Below are positions 63,448 to 64,000 of a stretch of 64,000 nt of DNA, piece by piece. The stretch is from Pseudaquabacterium terrae (GTDB lineage Bacteria > Pseudomonadota > Gammaproteobacteria > Burkholderiales > Burkholderiaceae_C). Every line of letters starts with the position of its first letter. Positions within the stretch are counted from its first letter, which is position 1. Where the stretch lies: positions 124,001-188,000 of the forward strand of contig NZ_JABRWJ010000010.1 in assembly GCF_013266755.1 (NCBI RefSeq), written 5' to 3'. The notes beneath the pieces are model-generated. The model saw only the letters and a program-made list of their open reading frames with translations, ran no database searches and was not told where the DNA came from. The position numbers were made by a program, and so were the translations under genes.

Positions 63448-64000
63448 ATGCAGCGGCGTCACGGCACACGCGGGGTCACGCTGGTCGAGCTGGTGCTGGT
63501 GATCGTGGTCGGCTCGGTGCTGGCCGCCACGCTGCTGGTGTTCTTGCGGCCTGCGCTCGAGGGCTACCTCGCTGCGCGCGCGCGCGCCGACCTGGCCGCC
63601 CAGGCCGACACCGCGCTGCGCCGCATGACGCGCGACGTGCGGCACGCCGTGCCGAACTCGATCCGCACGCCGGGCGGTGCCTGCTTCGAGCTGGTGCCCA
63701 GCGCCGGCGGCGGCCGCTACCGCGCCGGCCCCGACACGGTCAACGATGCCGCCCCGGCCTGCGCCCCGGCGGCCGACTGCGCGGCCGCGCTGGACCCGGC
63801 GACCGCCACCGCCGCGTTCGACGTGCTGAGCGTGCTGCCCAGCCTGCCGGCCCCCGGCGACTGGGTGGTGGTGGGCAACCAGTCGCCGGGCGACGTGTAC
63901 GTCGGCAGCAACCGCGCCGCGATCACCGCGCTGTCGATCCCGGCCGCGTCCTTCGGCCGCTATCGCCTGGCCATCGTGCCGCAGCAGTTTCCGCTCGGCC
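63448..64000 (+). CDS. mshO: MshO-like minor pilin, cut by right edge
   Basis: The first about 184 residues of a prepilin: leader MQRRHGTRG, then VTLVELVLVIVVGSVLAATL with Val at +1 and Glu at +5, followed by QADTALRRMTRDVRHAVPNSIR, as in MshO/PilW-type minor pilins. Two Cys pairs (CFEL; CAPAADC) are visible. It starts 7 bases after the MshD-like gene. The C-terminus lies outside the window, and an mshP-like gene would be expected next. Confidence 0.85.
   Translation, partial: MQRRHGTRGVTLVELVLVIVVGSVLAATLLVFLRPALEGYLAARARADLAAQADTALRRMTRDVRHAVPNSIRTPGGACFELVPSAGGGRYRAGPDTVNDAAPACAPAADCAAALDPATATAAFDVLSVLPSLPAPGDWVVVGNQSPGDVYVGSNRAAITALSIPAASFGRYRLAIVPQQFPLG

Overview
The window is very GC-rich DNA, densely packed, with many genes joined by 4-base ATGA stop/start overlaps. 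The gene content (outer-surface decaheme cytochromes, LutABC with a lactate permease, an FNR-linked 2-oxoacid oxidoreductase, dozens of PAS/GGDEF/EAL domains, a KaiBC operon, an MSHA-type pilus locus) fits a facultatively anaerobic, sensor-rich betaproteobacterium, most likely a Burkholderiales of the Rubrivivax/Leptothrix/Methylibium kind. The taxonomic call is inference from gene content and base composition. I saw no rRNA, tRNA, CRISPR array, phage or insertion sequence.

Layout. (1) 1-4488, minus strand: class I cytochrome c, NapC/NirT tetraheme quinol dehydrogenase, OmcA/MtrC-type decaheme lipoprotein, a secreted helix-hairpin-helix protein and a second OmcA/MtrC-type lipoprotein that runs off the left edge. 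This is an electron route from quinol to the outer surface. (2) 4591-9096, minus: lutA-lutB-lutC-lctP, lactate oxidation and uptake. (3) 9219-18079, minus: a GAF histidine kinase with a degenerate receiver, a three-PAS kinase with a NarL-type regulator, and a four-gene 2-oxoacid:acceptor oxidoreductase (Por/Pad type) with a GltD-like NAD(P)H subunit. (4) 18168-21201: an FNR-type box, an unlisted 52-residue membrane protein, a hemerythrin, a metallo-beta-lactamase-fold protein and a scar where two divergent genes have both lost their 5' ends. (5) 21275-39541: a c-di-GMP signalling block, including a 1514-residue histidine kinase with ten PAS domains. (6) 39570-48228, minus: one operon holding a PAS-GAF-PAS protein, KaiC, two KaiB paralogues, a PAS-GAF-HD-GYP phosphodiesterase and a membrane GGDEF cyclase. 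(7) 48452-64000, plus: a degenerate GGDEF-EAL protein, a FliA-family sigma factor and an MSHA-like pilus operon (I, I2, J, K, L, E, G, F-like, A, Q, C, D, O), cut at the right edge.

How it may work together (inference). Electrons from lactate and 2-oxoacids enter quinone/NAD(P)H pools and may leave through multiheme cytochromes. A CRP/FNR-type signal appears to tie many of these promoters together: TTG-N8-CAA sites stand upstream of lutA, por, the small membrane gene, the three-PAS kinase, hemerythrin, several c-di-GMP genes and the Kai operon. The Kai operon physically couples a KaiC ATPase timer to both making and breaking c-di-GMP. The pilus ATPase MshE next door carries the c-di-GMP-binding MshEN motif pair, so the window could hold a complete chain from redox or time sensing to c-di-GMP to pilus activity. 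The Kai/c-di-GMP operon is the strongest candidate for a little-described system.
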